The notes under the pieces were generated by a model. That model was given only the letters and a program-made list of their open reading frames with translations. It was not told the origin of the DNA and did not search any database. A stretch of 64,000 bases of DNA from Hofstenia miamia (taxonomy: Eukaryota > Xenacoelomorpha > Acoela). The stretch is taken from assembly GCA_004352715.1 (NCBI GenBank), contig SCFE01000061.1, positions 1,565,588 to 1,629,587 of the forward strand, in the 5' to 3' direction. Below are positions 11,957 to 26,600 of this stretch, piece after piece. Positions within the stretch are counted from its first letter, which is position 1, and every line of letters begins with the position of its first letter. A program made the translations under genes and the position numbers.

Positions 11957-14603
11957 TTATAATTTCGACTTTTATACCAGATTTCTGGCATTTAGTTTTC
12001 AAATTATGCCCTTTGGAAATTTGTTAGAAAATTTCTGCATCAATTTCGTACATTGGCAATATATTGTGAAAAATTCAGTCACAAATATAATAAACTTTCA
12101 TGGTCAAATTTGCGAAATCCAATTACATTAATAGATCTGATTAGAAGTTGATCAATTTATAAATAAGAGCATGTGATCGAATTTCAATCCTCGGCTAAAA
12201 ATAGCTCTTGTTATCAATCAAAATTTTAGTAAATTTTTGCAAGTATAAGAGGTTTGATGTATAAATCAATGGTTAGGTTGAAATTATTGGACAGGAAAAA
12301 TCGAAGAAATAATGAACATGTCTCGCAACATTCATTTTTAAAATTTTTTAAAATTAATTGATCCTTGATGATTATTACTAAAACAACATTTATTTGCAAT
12401 TAAGGCCATTTATTTCTAGTGGCACGACGGATGTCCATAAATAGGAGATCGGCTATTCATAAGTGAGATCAAATATAAGAAAAGACATGAAAATTGTAAG
12501 ATAATTCATTTTATTTAATATTGTTTATCAAGAATTTTCCCCTGCACCAAATAGTTATTAAAAATATTTTATAACGATATTTTGAGAGAAAACCGACATA
12601 ATTTCACATGTCAAAGCTTGAGACAATATTTGTACATTCATTGCAATGCCTAATTCCCCTGCAATAACGCGCAACTGGGAGAAATTATTTAAATAATTGC
12701 CTGGCCATTTTGGACATGACCTTATAAAACACTCGTAATAATTTTTGAATTGGCCGCACTACTCCGCAAAGTCGATTGTTTATTTGTTTTGAATGATTAT
12801 AAATCCAGGAAAAAATATGGTTTGGGTGCGATCCGGTCCCTGGTTGTGATACAAAATGTGGAAACTTAATCAGTTTTTTAAAGTGAATTATATTTTTTGT
12901 ATTTGTGCTTGTATATAGAGAAGAGATGCTCTTTAGGCAAGTACATTTCTTGTATATGGATTCAAACTCATTTTACATTATTTTCATATCTTGATTTAAG
13001 GAGAAAGACAAGTAGACAAGTGTATAGTGGCGTTGTATTTGATGTGAAAGCATTCAGATTTCAAAAGCATGGATAGTCTGTTAATCTTATAACTTATTTT
13101 TTTAATTGGTACATTGCTACATCTAAATTAAGGTTGAAAATTCTGTTGGCGCAATAATGGAAGTATACTGACCATCAACTCAATCCTAACTAACTAAGGG
13201 ACACTTGATGTTTGCACATCAACAGCGCTTGCAGGTTTTGTGATAAAGGGGCATCTCAATTGTGATCAATTTGAGTGTTCAATTACACGTACGTAGCAGA
13301 TTCTTTAATAAAATGAATTTAACATTTTAGTTCATAGTTTTTCAAAATTTATTATAAAATATGTTTTTTTTATTCGAACAAAAATTCATTGTTAGAAACC
13401 CGAAAGGAGAGGACATCTCCCCAATTCCCCTCTATATAGTCCACTAGTAGGCATGTAGCCTTCACTTTTTAATGTGTTAGAATGCAAAATATATCGATTG
13501 CATTGAATGAAGTTCTTTTATACTATGTAAATTTATATGTCGCTGATTTGCAGTCTGTAGCAAAGCAAAATTAACTTGAAAAATAAAGTTCATTGACTTT
13601 TACCGCTGTTGTGCTTCTTTTAAGAAATTTTACCTTTAGATGTCTATGCGTAAGTAGCACTTACTATGTAAGTATTTTCAAAATTAATTATACCTCAGCC
13701 ACTGTTGATGTCATTTTTTAGTTTTTATAAATCCCAGGTTTTAAAATACCTATTTGCATCGCAGCACAGCAGTGACGAAGGCTAAATCAAAAATGGACAT
13801 GAGCTGAGTAATTGCAAAAAATGGTCCGCAATGTTAGTAAAGCACAGCAGTGAATATATAAAATGTCCGTTTTTTATTTATATGGTTTTTATATTCTGCT
13901 TAAATTCACTTTTCAATTTCAATGTATTGTTTTTATGTTGTAAATTTCTAAGATACTCAACGTTTGTCTAGGAACCGAAAAAATAAGAGTTTTGGGAAAG
14001 AGCACATTAATGGGCCAAATTTGCGTTAATTTATATTTACGGAGCAGGCCTTGGCCCATGTCAATTTCTTGTCTAAATAAGTCTGTTTTCCAAAAAAACT
14101 TGGTATTAAATTAAAAGCGTTGATTTATTTGCATTATATCTACAAATCCAGCTACTTTCACTATAAGTAAATGCCTCGTTTTTGTTAACTGCAAAAGCAA
14201 GACACTTTTCACAGAATTTTATCACACCCCCTAACAAGGCAGTTTGCATCTGGTAGTCAATTGCACTCTTTCGAATATATAATTAATAAGAGTGAATCGT
14301 TTGTTTGTATGGACGCAGTTGCAATCGGTCTCAGTTTAATAAAACTCTTCCTTGTCAATATGTTTTACAAGCTTTTTGCCGATGAATTACAAATTACTTT
14401 AGCATTTCTCATTCTTTTATTAAAAACACTCCATATTGACTTTCACTACGCTTCGCTTTGTGGAACTTAGCGTAAACTCAAATTAACATGCAAATCTAGG
14501 CAGTGTTTCCGTTCGCACGTAACTTCTAGAGACTGCCCGTCTGTAACAATATCGGATTTTTATTTCGCTTCTAATAATTTACCCAACATTTGAAAATCGT
14601 GAA

Positions 14604-14880
14604 CAGGGCCGTGGCTAGAGAGGGGCATTTCCCTTTCTGCTGGGTCACTTGGCCCACTTTCCTCTCGACATCCTGAATATAAAACTCCATAGCATTAATT
14701 CTAATATTCTGTAATTAAGTTAGCATGAATATAGTTAACATATATCAAATACTACTGCCATTCTATTTAAAAAACTCAATGAAAAAGTACGAAACTATTT
14801 CATATGAGTAAACTATGATTAATTTATTGAACTTTGCGGGGCCATCGCCCCCTAACTTGCAAATGCAAGCCACTGGCCTG
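14604..14880. mobile_element. hAT-type miniature element
   Basis: Left end cagggccgtggcta and right end ..agccactggcctg are imperfect inverted repeats. The flanks atcgtgaa (14596-14603 and 14881-14888) are a perfect 8-bp target duplication. The 277-bp body is non-coding. Confidence 0.85.
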
Positions 14881-15141
14881 ATCGTGAACGGTTTGATGCT
14901 ACTATACTTTGTCTTAGTAGTAATGTATATTTAACAACAATCTCCAAGTTTTTATTCACCCTTTGTAGCATTTCATTTTGGAAATTGTGTAAAGGAATGA
15001 AAAAAAATTACTTATGGAAATTCCAAAGGATTATTAATATTTTTGGAAGTGCATATACCTACTTTCAGTTTTAATTAATTCGAGTCAACTTTGACACATT
15101 TGTTAGTTCTAGTGTTAAAGCGTTAATAGATGTGTACTGGC

Positions 15142-15521
15142 CAAACATGTCAATGAACAGAGTCGAGTTTGAGCACTGCATACAACGAGCGTTGTTTAAG
15201 TTAAGTTAGTTCTTGGCTTTTACATTTTCAAGCAGAATTACAATATCTTAGTGCCCAAAATTTGAACGCTCTTAATCTGATCCTACAAAATATTCTTATT
15301 TTCTCATTCAATATACGATTTTTCTGTCCCTTATAGTCTTATTTTAAATATTTATTGAATGACAGGAAAAAAAAATCACGAGAGAGTTCAAAATTTTTAA
15401 CGAACTTAGCTAGCTAAAACGAGCCTCATTAAAAGGATGTGTTTGGCGAACTGAGCCGAGCCAAAAATATTCAAAATCAAAACGAGCCGAGGTTAAGAAT
15501 TTCGGCTCGTTGGCATCTCTG
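15142..15521. mobile_element. hAT-type miniature element, GAGCC family copy 2
   Basis: The right end (cggctcgttggcatctctg) and internal words (gcatacaacgagcg near the left, aacgagccgag near the right) match the copies at 11669 and 41130. The left end is decayed (caaacatgtcaa). Flanks gtactggc and gtgctggc match at 7 of 8 positions, consistent with an 8-bp target duplication. Confidence 0.75.
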
Positions 15522-16148
15522 GTGCTGGCACAATTCATCATAGCAATAGTTTTACTTATGCTGAACTGTACTCTTCAAAAGTGGTTTCACTGAATTGTTA
15601 GTTGATCACTTTTCATTTTGAATTCAGAATGCTAAGAATATATGAGAGTGTTTTCTCTACTTCAATATAAATAACTTCACATATATGAAAATGTATAAGA
15701 ACTACAGAATTAGTTTATCAAGTAGAAGACGAATAGAAAAGTGCAATTATTTACAAACAGTGGCGCATTTTTCACTGTCTCCTGACAAGTCACATTAATT
15801 ATCGTGTAAATATCGTTTTTCATCAACAGAATTCAGATTGGTTACATACCGGTATATGATAAGTTCCAAGTAGATTACCTCCTACTATTTCTGACCGAAA
15901 ACTTCAGGCTTTCTTAAGATGTTTCAATCCAATCCACAGATATGAAAACATCGAATATTGTTAATTGTACATGACTGCGGTTTGTTAGTTTCATCTAGGC
16001 ATCTTGAATTGGCTTAACATTTTTCATCCTGACAAACTTGTGAAGACTGAAGCAATATCAAGACTATTCTGATATGATAACACACTAGAGAATAAATTAT
16101 GCAGATCTTTTGGTACTACTAGATTCTTGCATTCCATACACTTGGAGG

Positions 16149-16488
16149 TCAGGTTTGGACCGAAGAAATGGAAAAAATAGGCCGAATTTTAAAAAACTGA
16201 CTATTCCGTAACAGTGCCCGCAAATACATTGAATTTTATCTAAGTTATAATTATAAATTTGAAAAATAAAATTTATATTTTGGAGATTTTACTCTAGTAT
16301 CATATACTTCTCTAAATTGCCATTTAGAATCTTCAATTTCAGTGCTTAGAAGTATCTCTATCATACCAATTTTTTTGACAATGTTTATGAAAATGGGCCG
16401 AGTTTGCATTAAATTAAATGGGCCGAGCCGAATTCGGCCGGCGCCTAAAGTTTCTTGGGCCTAAATTTTCGGCCCATATCCATCTCTG
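16149..16488. mobile_element. hAT-type miniature element with GGCCGA words
   Basis: The right end (ggcccatatccatctctg) and left end (tcaggtttggaccgaag) are partial inverted repeats, with cttggagg and cttggacg as near-identical 8-bp flanks (7 of 8). The interior has several gggccga/ggccgaat words. End positions are approximate. Confidence 0.6.
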
Positions 16489-17451
16489 CTTGGACGTAGC
16501 ATAAAGACATTTTGAATTGGTTTTTAGGCAATTTTGACTATGTAATTCACTATAATTATCATTCCACGCGTTCACATAAAAGTAGGCAGGCATGTGTTCT
16601 ATTGTGAGTCTAGACTTAATAAAATACCTCCAATTGTTTTATATTTACATCAAACATCACGTATAAATGAAGAAACAAGCTAACTCATTAAAGGAATATA
16701 ACGTATGCATTTAATTGTTCAATAATCACATACTCAACGTATTAAATTACACATTTCATTAAGTATATTACCTAAACGTGAATATTGATTTCTGATGAGT
16801 CGTGACAAATAAACGATTTATATTTTTAATGTGAATTTCGATGCCATTCTGTTGTGAAAGAGATTTAAAACTTTGGTAAGATTGGAAAACGGCATGAACA
16901 TTTGGTCTGGTCTCAGTTCAAAATATGACCCTGTGTTTTGAAAAAGAAATTTATTTCTTATTTTTCACAAAATATGTGTAATAGATGTGTATAGCAGCAT
17001 ATTTAGTAGATATAATACATTTGCAGTTTACCATTCTTTTCATTAGCACGTTTGATTTCATCAGACTCCCAGTTGAGTCTCATTGTACTATTTTACAGAA
17101 AATCATGCCGTAGCCAATGTGCATTGAAATCTTGTTCAATTTCAATGCCATAGTCCCAATTACAATATCATTTAGATGCCTGAAACCCTTGGAGCCTAGA
17201 TCTTTATAAGCACCCTCAATTTTTTAAAAAGCATTGTTTGCATGTGATACCCGCCATTTTATTGTTCGTTCTTAGTTTATGGTGAATTAATTCCTTCAAA
17301 ATTACTATAATTATAATTCTAATACTTATTATGTTGTTAATTCAAGAAAGAAACATAAATTTGATTTCGCACAGCAAATCATTGGAATTGTACAGATTAT
17401 GGCTTGCATTAAATATGCATGCTTCAATTAAGTAAATTGGTTATATTTTAG

Positions 17452-17601
17452 CAATTGGTGCTACCGCTGTCTACCCGATCGACTTGGTGAAAACCCGAAT
17501 GCAGAATCAACGCACAACGGTTGGAGAAATTTTATACAAAAATAGTTTCGATTGTTTTAGAAAAGTTATTAAATTCGAAGGCGTCGCTGGCCTATATAAA
17601 G
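17452..17601 (+). CDS. Carrier exon a (repeat 1 signature)
   Basis: Acceptor tatattttag, donor g|gtaact. Enters and leaves at phase 1. Encodes [20 protein letters not shown], then [20 protein letters not shown] and EGVAGLYK, the first signature (P-I-D..K) and matrix helix of carrier repeat 1. Confidence 0.95.
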
Positions 17602-20600
17602 GTAACTTTTCTTAATTTATACTTTGTTTCTATCAATTTGACTACTTGTTATGTAACTAAGTCGTTTATTTAAAGGTCAACGATTTTATCTGTTTACATT
17701 TTCCAGTTTTTCATTAAAAGAAGCCATGTTTTTTCAATACAACCTTTTGGTTAAAATAAATAGTTGTTTCATTAATAAGAATTTCATCGCGCCCATACAG
17801 AAACTTATTATTAAAGGAATTGATAGGTTATCATTCTATAAACATCATGTTTAAATAAGGTGTATAGTATTACTGTGATGATTAATCTATCGATGCTGTT
17901 TAAATTGATTTAAAAAAACATAGTCGATTAATCGCCAGTTAGTAAATTGCTAACGTCGACGCATGCATGCAGAAATTTATACGAATTCAGAACATAATGA
18001 GACGGATGATGGGTGGGGCAACGGGCAACGTTATGTCCCAAAATTGCATAAAGCTACGTTTGTTTGTTAGGCCATCCAAATTTTTGATACTTATGTATTA
18101 TCCATACTACTCGAAAGCTGATATTTTAGGGACAAATTAAGATTGGCTATTTACAATTGTTTTTTCTTCATTCAAATGTTTTTTAGTTTTCAAGTCAAAT
18201 GGGATTTATTTATTAACTTGTTTGAGTGCATTACTTGAGTCTTCTATGTTCACTAGTAGTAGAGTTTTCAACCTAGGGCTTCTGAGTCCATCTGGTATAA
18301 CTCCACACCGCCGCTGCTGTAAAAAATTGCTAGGGAATAAATTATTTCATTATAAAATTGCGTCAGGTTGGTAAGCATGTTTCGTTCTTGTCATTCAATG
18401 AAAGAATTGCAATTTTTAATAACATTGTTTAGGGATTAATAGTTGTTAAGGGCATGTATCTTTCAATCGCTGTAACCTAATGGGATCGGTCTACACTCCT
18501 ATTCTGACAACCACCGACTAAGCCCATTATATCTTGTTTTGGATAAAACTAGAAAAAAAATGTATATATTTACATTTTATACAAAAAAGTTTCTTTCTTA
18601 AATGTTTTAACATAGGAAAACTTCTTTTAATAACTGCTGAGGTTGGATTGCAGTTGTCCAATTTCATGTAAATAGGATTAACATTAGTGTGTTTTGCATT
18701 CCCACATATTTCTCTCTGAGTGTTAAAATTTAATAATTTTTTGGAAATCTCTTCCAGTTAAATTCAGTTATTGACAATAAACAGTAGCAATTAAAGATAG
18801 ATTCAGTCTAAAACTATTTCAAAGTGTGTGTGTGTGTGTGGGGGGGGGGTTAATTCTTACGAACCCAGTTAATGACCAGTAAATCTATTAACTCATCAGA
18901 GAAAGGATCCATTGCTATTTGAAATCATAATACATTCAATCATTCAATTCAATTACACGCAGAGAATGAAATTGTTATGAAGAAATTCAATGTTGCCCAA
19001 AATTACAAAAAAAATCATCCTTTTATCCCAGTGCTGCAATTTGTAAACGTAAAGTTTTAACATGAATAACACTAATTCATTAACGATTAATCTTTAATTT
19101 GAAATTAGGCTATTGCTTTAGAGCATGATTTGTACTGGTATAATATTGTATTTTACACGCACACCTAGTCACGCTGCTGCCCAAAAAATGGAAGCATGCT
19201 ACCGCCAACTGATACAGAAACAGCGTGGAGCTTTACTATCGGGGATTCCACATTGTCGAGTAGCCTAGTCGCAATTTGAATCTAAATATTTCATCCAAAT
19301 TCAAGTTATATTTCTAATTGAACTTAATGTCTACACATTTCCTTGAAATTGATTAAACGAAGAATTGCAAATTGCAGCACTTTACACTCAAGTTTTTGGA
19401 CAGTTTTTCAAATTACAATATGGAAATGTAGTTTCCAAGTTTTTTAATTCAATTCCAATGTAATCATTTTTGTTTTTAAATGTTTAAATTGCAAATAAAA
19501 GGCGGTTTCTAAAATGCTGAAATATTGTTATAGTTTAGCAAATTTGTTTTTAAGACAATTCATATATTTAAGGCCAAAAAATGATCATAATGAAAACGAA
19601 AAAACAATTTTTGCAAAATTTTGCATTATACGAAGAAAAAATTTTGGTTGAAAACCATCTTAACGTGGACAAAAATAGTTTGTTTTCAAACCAAAAATCC
19701 TGAAAATCTAAACCGGTTCTGCAAGCGATCAATAGTGTGAGATCCTTAAAATGCACGACTATTTGCCCTAAAATACCTGAAACACTTACTCGAAATTTTA
19801 AAATACAAGAAATATTTATAAAACTTAAATTGATTTACATTCCTGCGGAACGGTTTTAACGCCTGCCATGTAGGCCCCGTTGAACGCCTGTTTTTGGTAC
19901 GAAGTCTTTAATTCATACATTTAAGACAGAAAATTTTGAAAAATTGGTAAAATGACTTATGCACGGCGCCTCATTCCTCTTAGACATGCTTGTAACTTGT
20001 CCTATAACGCTTTTCAATTTACAAAATTGAAGATAATAATATATTCTTTCTTGATATAGATTAAGTCAAATACACGAAAATATGAGATACCTACACGATG
20101 CAATATTTCGTAATAAACGAATCCCGCACTGGTCAGATAAGCCATTATTAATTTTAATATTCAGTAAAAAAATCTTGGAAAATAATTTCTCAATTTATAT
20201 CCCATAAATGTAATATCTCTATTTTCATTTTCGCCATTCTTAAAATTAATTGGGCATTGACCACAGACCGGACTGCTTCGATTTGCAAGAAATTACGCAT
20301 AAGGCGATGACGACAAAAAGCTCTGTCAACAGAAGTTTCACTGGCAATTTGAGCAGAATGTGGAACAACGCCATGTTAACTCGATAATTATTAACCGTCC
20401 AACGTTACATTGTTTTCAATTAATCATATGAGTAAATAAACACATTGTGACTTTCCATGTGGCTATGAAGAGTAATGCATTCGAAAAGTTTCTCTCATTC
20501 TTTGCCTTGTACAGTAAATGACTCTGGCAGCTTTCGCCAAATTCGGAAATTCAGCTGCGCAGACATTCCAGAAATCCATTGGATTACCGTAATCTTCTCA

Positions 20601-23600
20601 ATTGGATGATCTCATTCAGTTTACTGAAAGTATTTAAATCTAGGCTATGTATTAATTAGTTATAATTTTACAAAACTGACTGATTTATTTTTCTTCTTTA
20701 TGCAATGATGTTATTGCTATGTAGATAACAATATACTGCATTAGATAATTCAATGCTACGGCTCGCTTCGGTTATGATTTTAGAATATCGAGTCCAGACA
20801 CGGTCACAACTGGAGTTCGGCCTGACCAAATGACCATTATCTCTCATGGGATTTCCTGGGGCTAAATATTTCAATGCGGCTGGGGTCACAATTGCCTAAC
20901 TCCTGAATGTTATCATGGTATTGACATCTCTATTTCAATAAAAATGAGGTCCGGCCCTGGTCCGCCATTACTGTACTGTACAACACCTGATCCGCCCCAT
21001 TTACAACCGTTTTCTATTTCTAACTCAGTTGATTTTTTCATTTGCAGTTTAGGCAATATTTGAATAGCAGAAATTTGAAAGATCTTCAACTCTATATAGC
21101 ATTTAATTTCAAGTGATATAAAGTAATTAAAAATCTCATTACTTTTAAAAGTTAAGATGCCGTTAATACTGGAATATAATAAATTTATATTCTTTATGGC
21201 AGTTTCGGCAGTCAATTTCATTTGCAAAACTTAATTTGAAAAAGTTGCTAGTTTCTGCATCATTGATTCTGCTGTAATTGTTTACCTTTAGAGTAATTGA
21301 TGTTTACAACTTATGTGATTCATTTTTCCACCTTAATCGAGACGCTGCCACCTAGCGGTCTTCACGCTAAATGCATGACTAATGTAAAAGTGGAGAATCT
21401 ATTTAATTTAACACGCACACGTATTACATCTCTTCTGCTGTTCTCCAAAACTAAATACAATTCCCAATTTAAAATTCTATGCAATTTCCCAGTCGAAACT
21501 GCGCTTGGGAAATGATGCTGTCTGTACTTAATGTACATTATCTTATCAGGGATTGCTTTGCTTATGAAAGCTAAGTGTAATTTACGCCTTTTTAAGTAGA
21601 AATGTGTTTAAAATTTGTCGTATTTGCATTCAACAATAACATTGCAAATATTGATTCGTTGAATCTTAACTCTGAAGTATCCATCTCTATTTGAACACCT
21701 AAATCTATGAGTTTTGCTTGAAATAGATAACTTGCAGGTTAATTCCATTTCTATGATTATAGGTGAAGAAGGGTTTTGGATTTCAATTCAAATTAATTCG
21801 CAAAACTCCATCGAAAAGCACCCAGGGGACATCAATGATGCTCCAATTCGATTAAAAATCCCCTTGAAAATAGAAATATAGTTCTAAAAATCCATTATTT
21901 TCCATTTCAAAAAATGCATGAAGTTTGTAAAAACTTGAACTCCGGACTCTACTCGAAAATAGTGTTTTGCTGTTTTGCTCGCGGCCAGTTGTAAGGCACT
22001 CCTTCAATTTTCAGGGTACGATCACTACCAGTCGTAAGGTAAGGCTGTGCGATTCGGTTAATTTTAATTTCGATTCAACAAAAACCGCACAGCTTTAGCT
22101 TGACTTCGGTGATTTGGTGCGCAGAGGTATTGCGAACATGGTATAGTCCTACATACTATATAAATATTCAGTGTATTATTTATATTAACAGTAATTTTAT
22201 TAACAGACAATTATATTAATGTAATTTTTTCAAAAGGGTCATGTTAAAACGAGCCTATTAATTTCGATGCCTGGTTGCTAAAAAAATCGAAAAGTTTCGA
22301 TTCGCCTATTTTTATTCGATTCGATTTTTGCTGAATCGCACAACCTTACCGGAAGCGTAACTTTCATTTTGACTTTCGGACCGAATTAAACAGGTTTATT
22401 ACAATGAATGATGAACTTTATTAAAGATGAGTGTAAGTCCAGATTAATTATGAGAAATGTGATGAATTTGTACACAATTAAAATTTTATGGTTCAATGTT
22501 TGTGGCCGCGGCAGCAAATAAAAATTAACGGCCTACTGCTATCAACCAAAATTCTTCTTCCTCAGAACACTACTCGAAAACGATGAATTGTTGGATTAAA
22601 TTTCTTTAATTCTAGGGTTGCTTTAATAACATGTAAGTGTTCTTCTCAATGCTTTTTTCTTGCATGCATCTATTAACTTTTGAAGATCTTACTCTAAATC
22701 CTAGTTTTCTTAGTTAAGTAAAGACTCCGCTTCTTTGTTTGAGTTGCAATTACCTGCCGTATTCTTTTTTATTAGACTGTTTCGTCGTCCCTTTGTGACT
22801 TAAAATATTTTCAAATTAATTGGAATCACGCCCATTTCAATATTTCTTCAAGGACATTTAATTTAATATTAATTGCTTCCATCATGTTTAATTTTCTCAG
22901 AAAGACCACTAGTTAAAATATTGCGACTTTGGAAAAAGGAAATTTTGTAAATTTACTACTTCAGTAGGAGTTTTCCATTGTAATGTGAAATATGAGATGA
23001 AATATAGTATTAATTGAACGTTAGACGTTCTAATGTAAAAAACTTAGTTCTTATAAAAAGTTTTGAGAATTGGTGGAGCTTTGGATATTGGAAACTTCAA
23101 CTAGTATTTTTGGACACAACGAATTTTGAGTTCCAAAAATTATTTGGACACTGATATTTAGTTAACTAACAAGAAAGAACTTATCCTTGCAATTCTTAAC
23201 AATTTTGCTATTTTGCAATATAATGTGTGCTATGAGTACATATTTTTGTTGTTTCTTGGTCTGTGTTCAATGTTCAGTGACCAAAGTTCTGTGTCCAAAG
23301 TTTCGGGTGTCGTTTTGAGACAATTAAACAATTCTTCTGCTCTAAAATATATTTATAATAGAACAAATAAATTACTTTTACTAAGTAAACATAGCTGATG
23401 TAGTAAACTGTTAAAGTTTACTTATTTTTTCAAGCCTCAAGTTCTGAAAAAAATCCAAACAAGGAAAGCGTTTATGTCAAGGGAATATTGCGATTATTTC
23501 CACATAATTTTCCTCTTAATAATGTATTTTTGAACAGCCACAATTCACGTGGACAAATTTTGTCCTATATCACAATCATGATCTGGTAGCGAAGTTTTGC

Positions 23601-26600
23601 ATACATAGGCTAAGGCCAAGAAATTATAATGTCGTTGTTAATTGAGTTTCCATTTTCAACAGCTCGCAGCTGGAAACCAATACCCAATAACCATATTTCC
23701 AGTTTTCATTTTTGCCATTAATCACCGATTTTTTTGTAATTTTCGCGAACCATTTTTCATCACTACAGATGACTTTTCCAATATCTTTTATACTCTTCGA
23801 AATTTGCCACATTTGACATGCTCACTGTTATGGATTGTATCATTAATTTTGGAGGCGAGCTCCTAGATGTTTAATTTTCAAGTTATCAAGAAAAATTGCT
23901 AACGATGCCTCACGGCTCAAGTCCAATTCTTTCTCTATTTGTTTTTGCGAATGCGCCAGTTTTCTACAGCCAATATCTTTTGCCAACATTGTCCAGAGAA
24001 TATGCAGCCTGTTTTCTTGGTACCCAACTTAAGAACTTGGACTAGTTTCACCTTTCAAATATCTCAAAATTGAAACAATTACCTTCTAAATCGCCACGCT
24101 TTATAATGATGTTATGATGTTGAGAGAACGTAGTCTTAACGAAAAAACAGTGATGCAAGAGTAAGCCCATGTCATTTTCATACTTTTGTCGCAATTAGTA
24201 AAATGCTGCAACTGTTGCACACCATTTATAGACAAGATTCGTTCATACAATTTTGCCTTTTCAGAACCGAATAATTGAAACAGTGAACTTCTAAGAATGA
24301 CAAGAGATTGTTATGAAAATGAATATTAAAATACAACTATATTTCAATTATTCCTTAACAGTCTATATGTAGAAAATAATGGCCTGACTTGGTCAAAAAT
24401 ATTGTTTTTTGTCTAGTTGGGATTACTGTACTAGTCGACAAACTGAGCGAGGGGAAGCCACGATCCGGATCACGACCTTACACCTGGTGTGATTTCTATT
24501 TCCGGTTTAACCGTGAGAATCCTCTGGCCAGCCCCAGCACGCAGAGTGCTGATCTGTGTTAAGTCTGATCAGCGGAGTGAAGCTGTAGTCCGAACTTGAG
24601 TTGAGAAGGTTGCGCCTCTTCCTCTTTTCCAACCAGTGCTACCAACGATGGTAGCTTTGTAAGCAGTCAAAACCGCTGGCCCTTGAGCTATCCGATAGGC
24701 CAGGAGAACGTAATACCTGACATGACTGCTCTGTGAGATGCATTCATACCTCATAAACCAGTGGTAGTCTTGCTAGCAGTGTTTGCACTGCTCGCCGGCT
24801 GTCAATCACAAACTAAATAGACAAACTTTATGCCTCTCACTGCCGCCTGCCACCATGTGTACCCTATTTCTTAAATACCTCTCTAGGTACGGGTCTTTAT
24901 GGAGTGCCGTGCCCTATAAGACATTGGCGTTACCCAGGAACCGCTGCGGGGAGGCTATCTTAGTAGGATTGTTTGCACACACTGCCCTTTGAGTTCCCAA
25001 AGTACTGTCCAGTGTTGCTTCACGCACATTTACAGTTCGTCGAGGAAATGAAAATACTCACACATTGATAATACCGAAACACTTCTATTCTAATTGATTA
25101 TTTGCAATTTGGATTCGTCCATTCAATATTCTCAAATAGCAGAGCTCTAGGGTTTTAAAATGCACATGGTTTGCTTGGTTAAATCTCTAAAGAGTTGTTC
25201 GATTGATCAAGAACTTTAATTCTTAGCTTCATGCTATTGTATTAGATTACACATTTATTATGGAATCGTTAAAGATCAATCTATGCAATTCTATGAATTA
25301 TTCTATCATAGGAAAAGGTTTCAAAGTTTTGCAATTTTTCAGTACTTCTTCGGTGGTCATATCCATGATTAAGTTTCTCTTTTACATTCTAACGCCTTGT
25401 TTTTTATATCAACTCTGTAGATTTTAGGCTTACAAAAAAGCATTTACATTTCTTATACATAAACATTTAAAAATCATATAAGTATATTTTCTATGTATAA
25501 TTTAAATCAGGGCTTCAGAGAAAACCAAATATGAAGTTTCTCCAGCTCCCGCTCCGGTACACATTCCTAACAAAATATATTCACAAATCCGAATGTTTAC
25601 GAATTTTTCGAACTTATTTGATTTTTTTTAAATTTTTGTAATTTCCTAGAATTTTTCTGCCTTTTTTGTGACTCCAACGTCCTTTCGAAAAATGAAGCTG
25701 TTTTATAAACATCTGGCTCTGACTCGGAGGAAAATGTTCTGCGCCTGGTTTTGTCTCAGAACTCTGCCTCCAGCTTTGAATCCCTGTTTTTAATTATTAA
25801 TATAACTCCCAATTGGCTATATCTTCAGTTAGGCTTTGTGATTGAATTTCACATTTCAGGCTCTTAGATGCAAGCACTCCGTCTGAATTAAAGTTCTCTG
25901 TTTTAATCTACACTAAAATTTTATATGTAATATCACGGGACTTGATCTCGGCATCGCAAGCACCTAGTTTGAGAGTATTGTTTCGATTTTGTTTTGTACG
26001 TTAGTTGAAATCAATTTTAAGCTGCAATTAACAATTCAGTTAAAATTCTATAAGTTAGTAGATTTCTTTTTGTTCATGAAAAGTGTTTTAGGTCTACCTC
26101 CACAATTAGTTGGCGTTGCACCAGAAAAAGCCATTAAACTCACAGTAAGTCTTTAGAATGCTTCCTTCAATATACAAAATGATGTTATATAATGAAGCTT
26201 TATATTTGAAACGTTTTTCACTTTTGGTATTTAAATGGGAATGCACTTAACTGAAGTTTGAGGAATTTACTCAAATATGACAAATGCTATCCTTGTCTCC
26301 AAGTTTTAGAGCTGTGAAACTGGAATCATATATTGCTTTTTAAAAATGTTGATATGGGCTATATAGTTTAGGTGCTAAATTAGGCAAGTTAATATAAATT
26401 GTTTACCTAATAGAAGTTATGTGGAAATACATGGAACCAGAATATTTTATGGGATTGATTATTTCTCAATTGCGAGATGAAAAATCTATTACGACAATCA
26501 CGACTATTAACTTCTAATGTCACAAATTCTACTACGTTATCTTTCAAATCAGGGACTCTCATCGGGGTGAATTTCACGCCAGAAGTGAATTTCGGGATTT

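Larger units (their letters stand above)
11965..17451. other. Non-coding stretch between the 10048 gene and the first carrier exon
   Basis: Contains three further hAT-type miniature elements (listed separately) and AT-rich filler. I looked here for the carrier exon that should precede 17452 (family pattern FGLGSVAGA before a phase-1 donor) and did not find it. Confidence 0.5.
17602..26091 (+). other. Carrier intron, 8.5 kb
   Basis: Non-coding between exons a and b. Holds a GT/G run at 18824-18849, an inverted-repeat element at 22038, a decayed transposase at about 23.6 kb and a GC-rich segment at 24432. The rest is unremarkable AT-rich DNA. Confidence 0.85.
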
